This document shows, piece by piece, positions 63,240 to 64,000 of a DNA stretch of 64,000 bases. The position numbers and the translations under genes were made by a program. This stretch comes from AP-15 sp963772965 (GTDB lineage: Bacteria; Pseudomonadota; Alphaproteobacteria; ATCC43930; CGMCC-115725). The notes under the pieces are model-generated. The model made no database searches. It had not been told where the DNA came from and worked only from the letters and a program-made list of their open reading frames with translations. The stretch covers positions 248,001 to 312,000 of the forward strand of contig CAVYZU010000013.1 of assembly GCA_963772965.1 (NCBI GenBank), written 5' to 3'. The stretch's first letter is position 1; the number at the start of each line of letters is the position of its first letter.

Positions 63240-63992
63240 CTAGGTCGCGAGATAGCCGCCATCGACCCACAACTCGGCGCCGGTGATATACGACGCCTCG
63301 TCCGACGCCAGAAACAATACGGCGTTGGCGACCTCCTCGGGACGGCCGGCACGGCCCATTGGCACTTGCCGCAGCATCTTGGCGCGAACCTCCGGATCGG
63401 CGGTGCGCCCGGAAGAGCGCATCGGCGGCATCAGCCCGGGATGCACCGAATTCACCCGGATATTGTCGGCGCCATGCTGCACCGCCGCGGCCTTGGTCAA
63501 GGTGCGCACCGCGCCCTTCGAGGCATTATAGGCGACATGCACCCCGTACTGGCCGGTGACGCCGGAAATCGACGAGATGTTGACGATCGAACCGCCGCCT
63601 TGCGCCTTCATCAAGGGTATCGCGAACTTCATACCGAGAAACACGCCGCGCGCGTTGACTGCCATCAACCTGTCCCAGGCCGCGGTGTCGAACAGATCCG
63701 CGACGGCGCTGCCGCTCAACCCGGCATCATTGACGAGGATGTCGAGCCGGCCATAGGCGGCGATGGTCGCATCGACCGCCGCCTTCCACTCCGCCTCGCT
63801 GCTGACATCGAGCCGGTGGAACATGGCCGCACCATTGGCTCGGGTGATGTCGGCGACGACGCCTCCGCCCTCCTCTTCCAGCACATCGCAGACGGCGACT
63901 TTGGCGCCCTCGCCGGCAAAGCTCCGAGCCATGCTGGCGCCCATGCCCGACGCTCCGCCGGTGATCAACGCCACTTTGTTTTCCAGCCTCAT
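63240..63992 (-). CDS. SDR family NAD(P)-dependent oxidoreductase
   Basis: 250-residue classical short-chain dehydrogenase. Cofactor loop TGGASGMG, NDAG in place of the usual NNAG (one residue change), catalytic Ser in IVNISSISG, Tyr and Lys in YNASK, and C-terminal GAELWVDGGYLAT. The Asp ending strand 2 (VAVCDVLEE) favours NAD over NADP. Substrate unknown. Confidence 0.92.
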   Translation of the reverse strand: MRLENKVALITGGASGMGASMARSFAGEGAKVAVCDVLEEEGGGVVADITRANGAAMFHRLDVSSEAEWKAAVDATIAAYGRLDILVNDAGLSGSAVADLFDTAAWDRLMAVNARGVFLGMKFAIPLMKAQGGGSIVNISSISGVTGQYGVHVAYNASKGAVRTLTKAAAVQHGADNIRVNSVHPGLMPPMRSSGRTADPEVRAKMLRQVPMGRAGRPEEVANAVLFLASDEASYITGAELWVDGGYLAT

Positions 63993-64000
63993 TTGACGGT

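Overview
This 64 kb window is a GC-rich chromosomal segment of an alphaproteobacterium. Gene content and order suggest a Rhodospirillales-like, possibly uncultured lineage, but I cannot name the genus. The evidence is the ubiE/mutM divergence next to rpsT-dnaA-dnaN-recF-gyrB, the hisB-hisH-(GNAT)-hisA-hisF-hisE-HIT order divergent from hslVU, a phoR-pstSCAB-phoU-phoB operon, a NepR-like anti-sigma protein with an EcfG-type promoter, and several CaiB/BaiF CoA transferases. No rRNA, tRNA, IS element, prophage or CRISPR array was seen.

Layout. 0-4.6 kb: ubiE (cut by the window edge), mutM, an enoyl-CoA hydratase, then a leftward VOC / luciferase-like / methyltransferase group. 4.9-12.2 kb: rpsT, dnaA, dnaN, recF, gyrB. 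12.3-16.5 kb: an FTR1-like membrane operon, a TauBC/SsuBC-type ABC transporter without a binding protein, the NepR-like gene and a Uma2-family protein. 16.5-22.6 kb: the histidine operon (leftward) and hslVU (rightward). 22.8-28.5 kb: methyltransferase, VapBC-type toxin-antitoxin pair, CoA transferase, malate/lactate-type dehydrogenase, hydrolase, spermidine-synthase-like protein. 28.8-37.8 kb: maeB, then phoR-pstSCAB-phoU-phoB. 37.9-41.8 kb: a 118-residue protein behind a well-formed Pho-box promoter, divergent from a four-gene set (PmtA-like methyltransferase, LpxH/PlcP-like phosphoesterase, GT2, GT4) that looks like a phosphate-starvation lipid-remodelling cluster. 41.8-54.8 kb: assorted catabolic and transport genes, a HicAB pair, threonine dehydratase, penicillin acylase, CoA transferase and a broken DsbD/ScsB-like gene. 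54.9-63.1 kb: an RND efflux operon (membrane fusion protein, two tandem permeases, MarR regulator). The window ends with an SDR dehydrogenase.

The most interesting reading is functional. The Pho regulatory operon sits directly beside genes expected to strip phosphate headgroups from membrane phospholipids and replace them with sugars. The small unknown gene between them has the best PhoB-type promoter in the window.

A second theme is data quality. At least ten genes are interrupted by single-base insertions or deletions, after which the correct protein continues in another frame. Two genes (DsbD-like at 52.3-54.4 kb and the second RND permease at 59.3-62.5 kb) carry six and about twelve such breaks, while their neighbours are clean. 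I read most of these as sequencing or assembly errors rather than biological decay. Those genes are typed as pseudogene here only because the sequence as given does not encode a full-length product.
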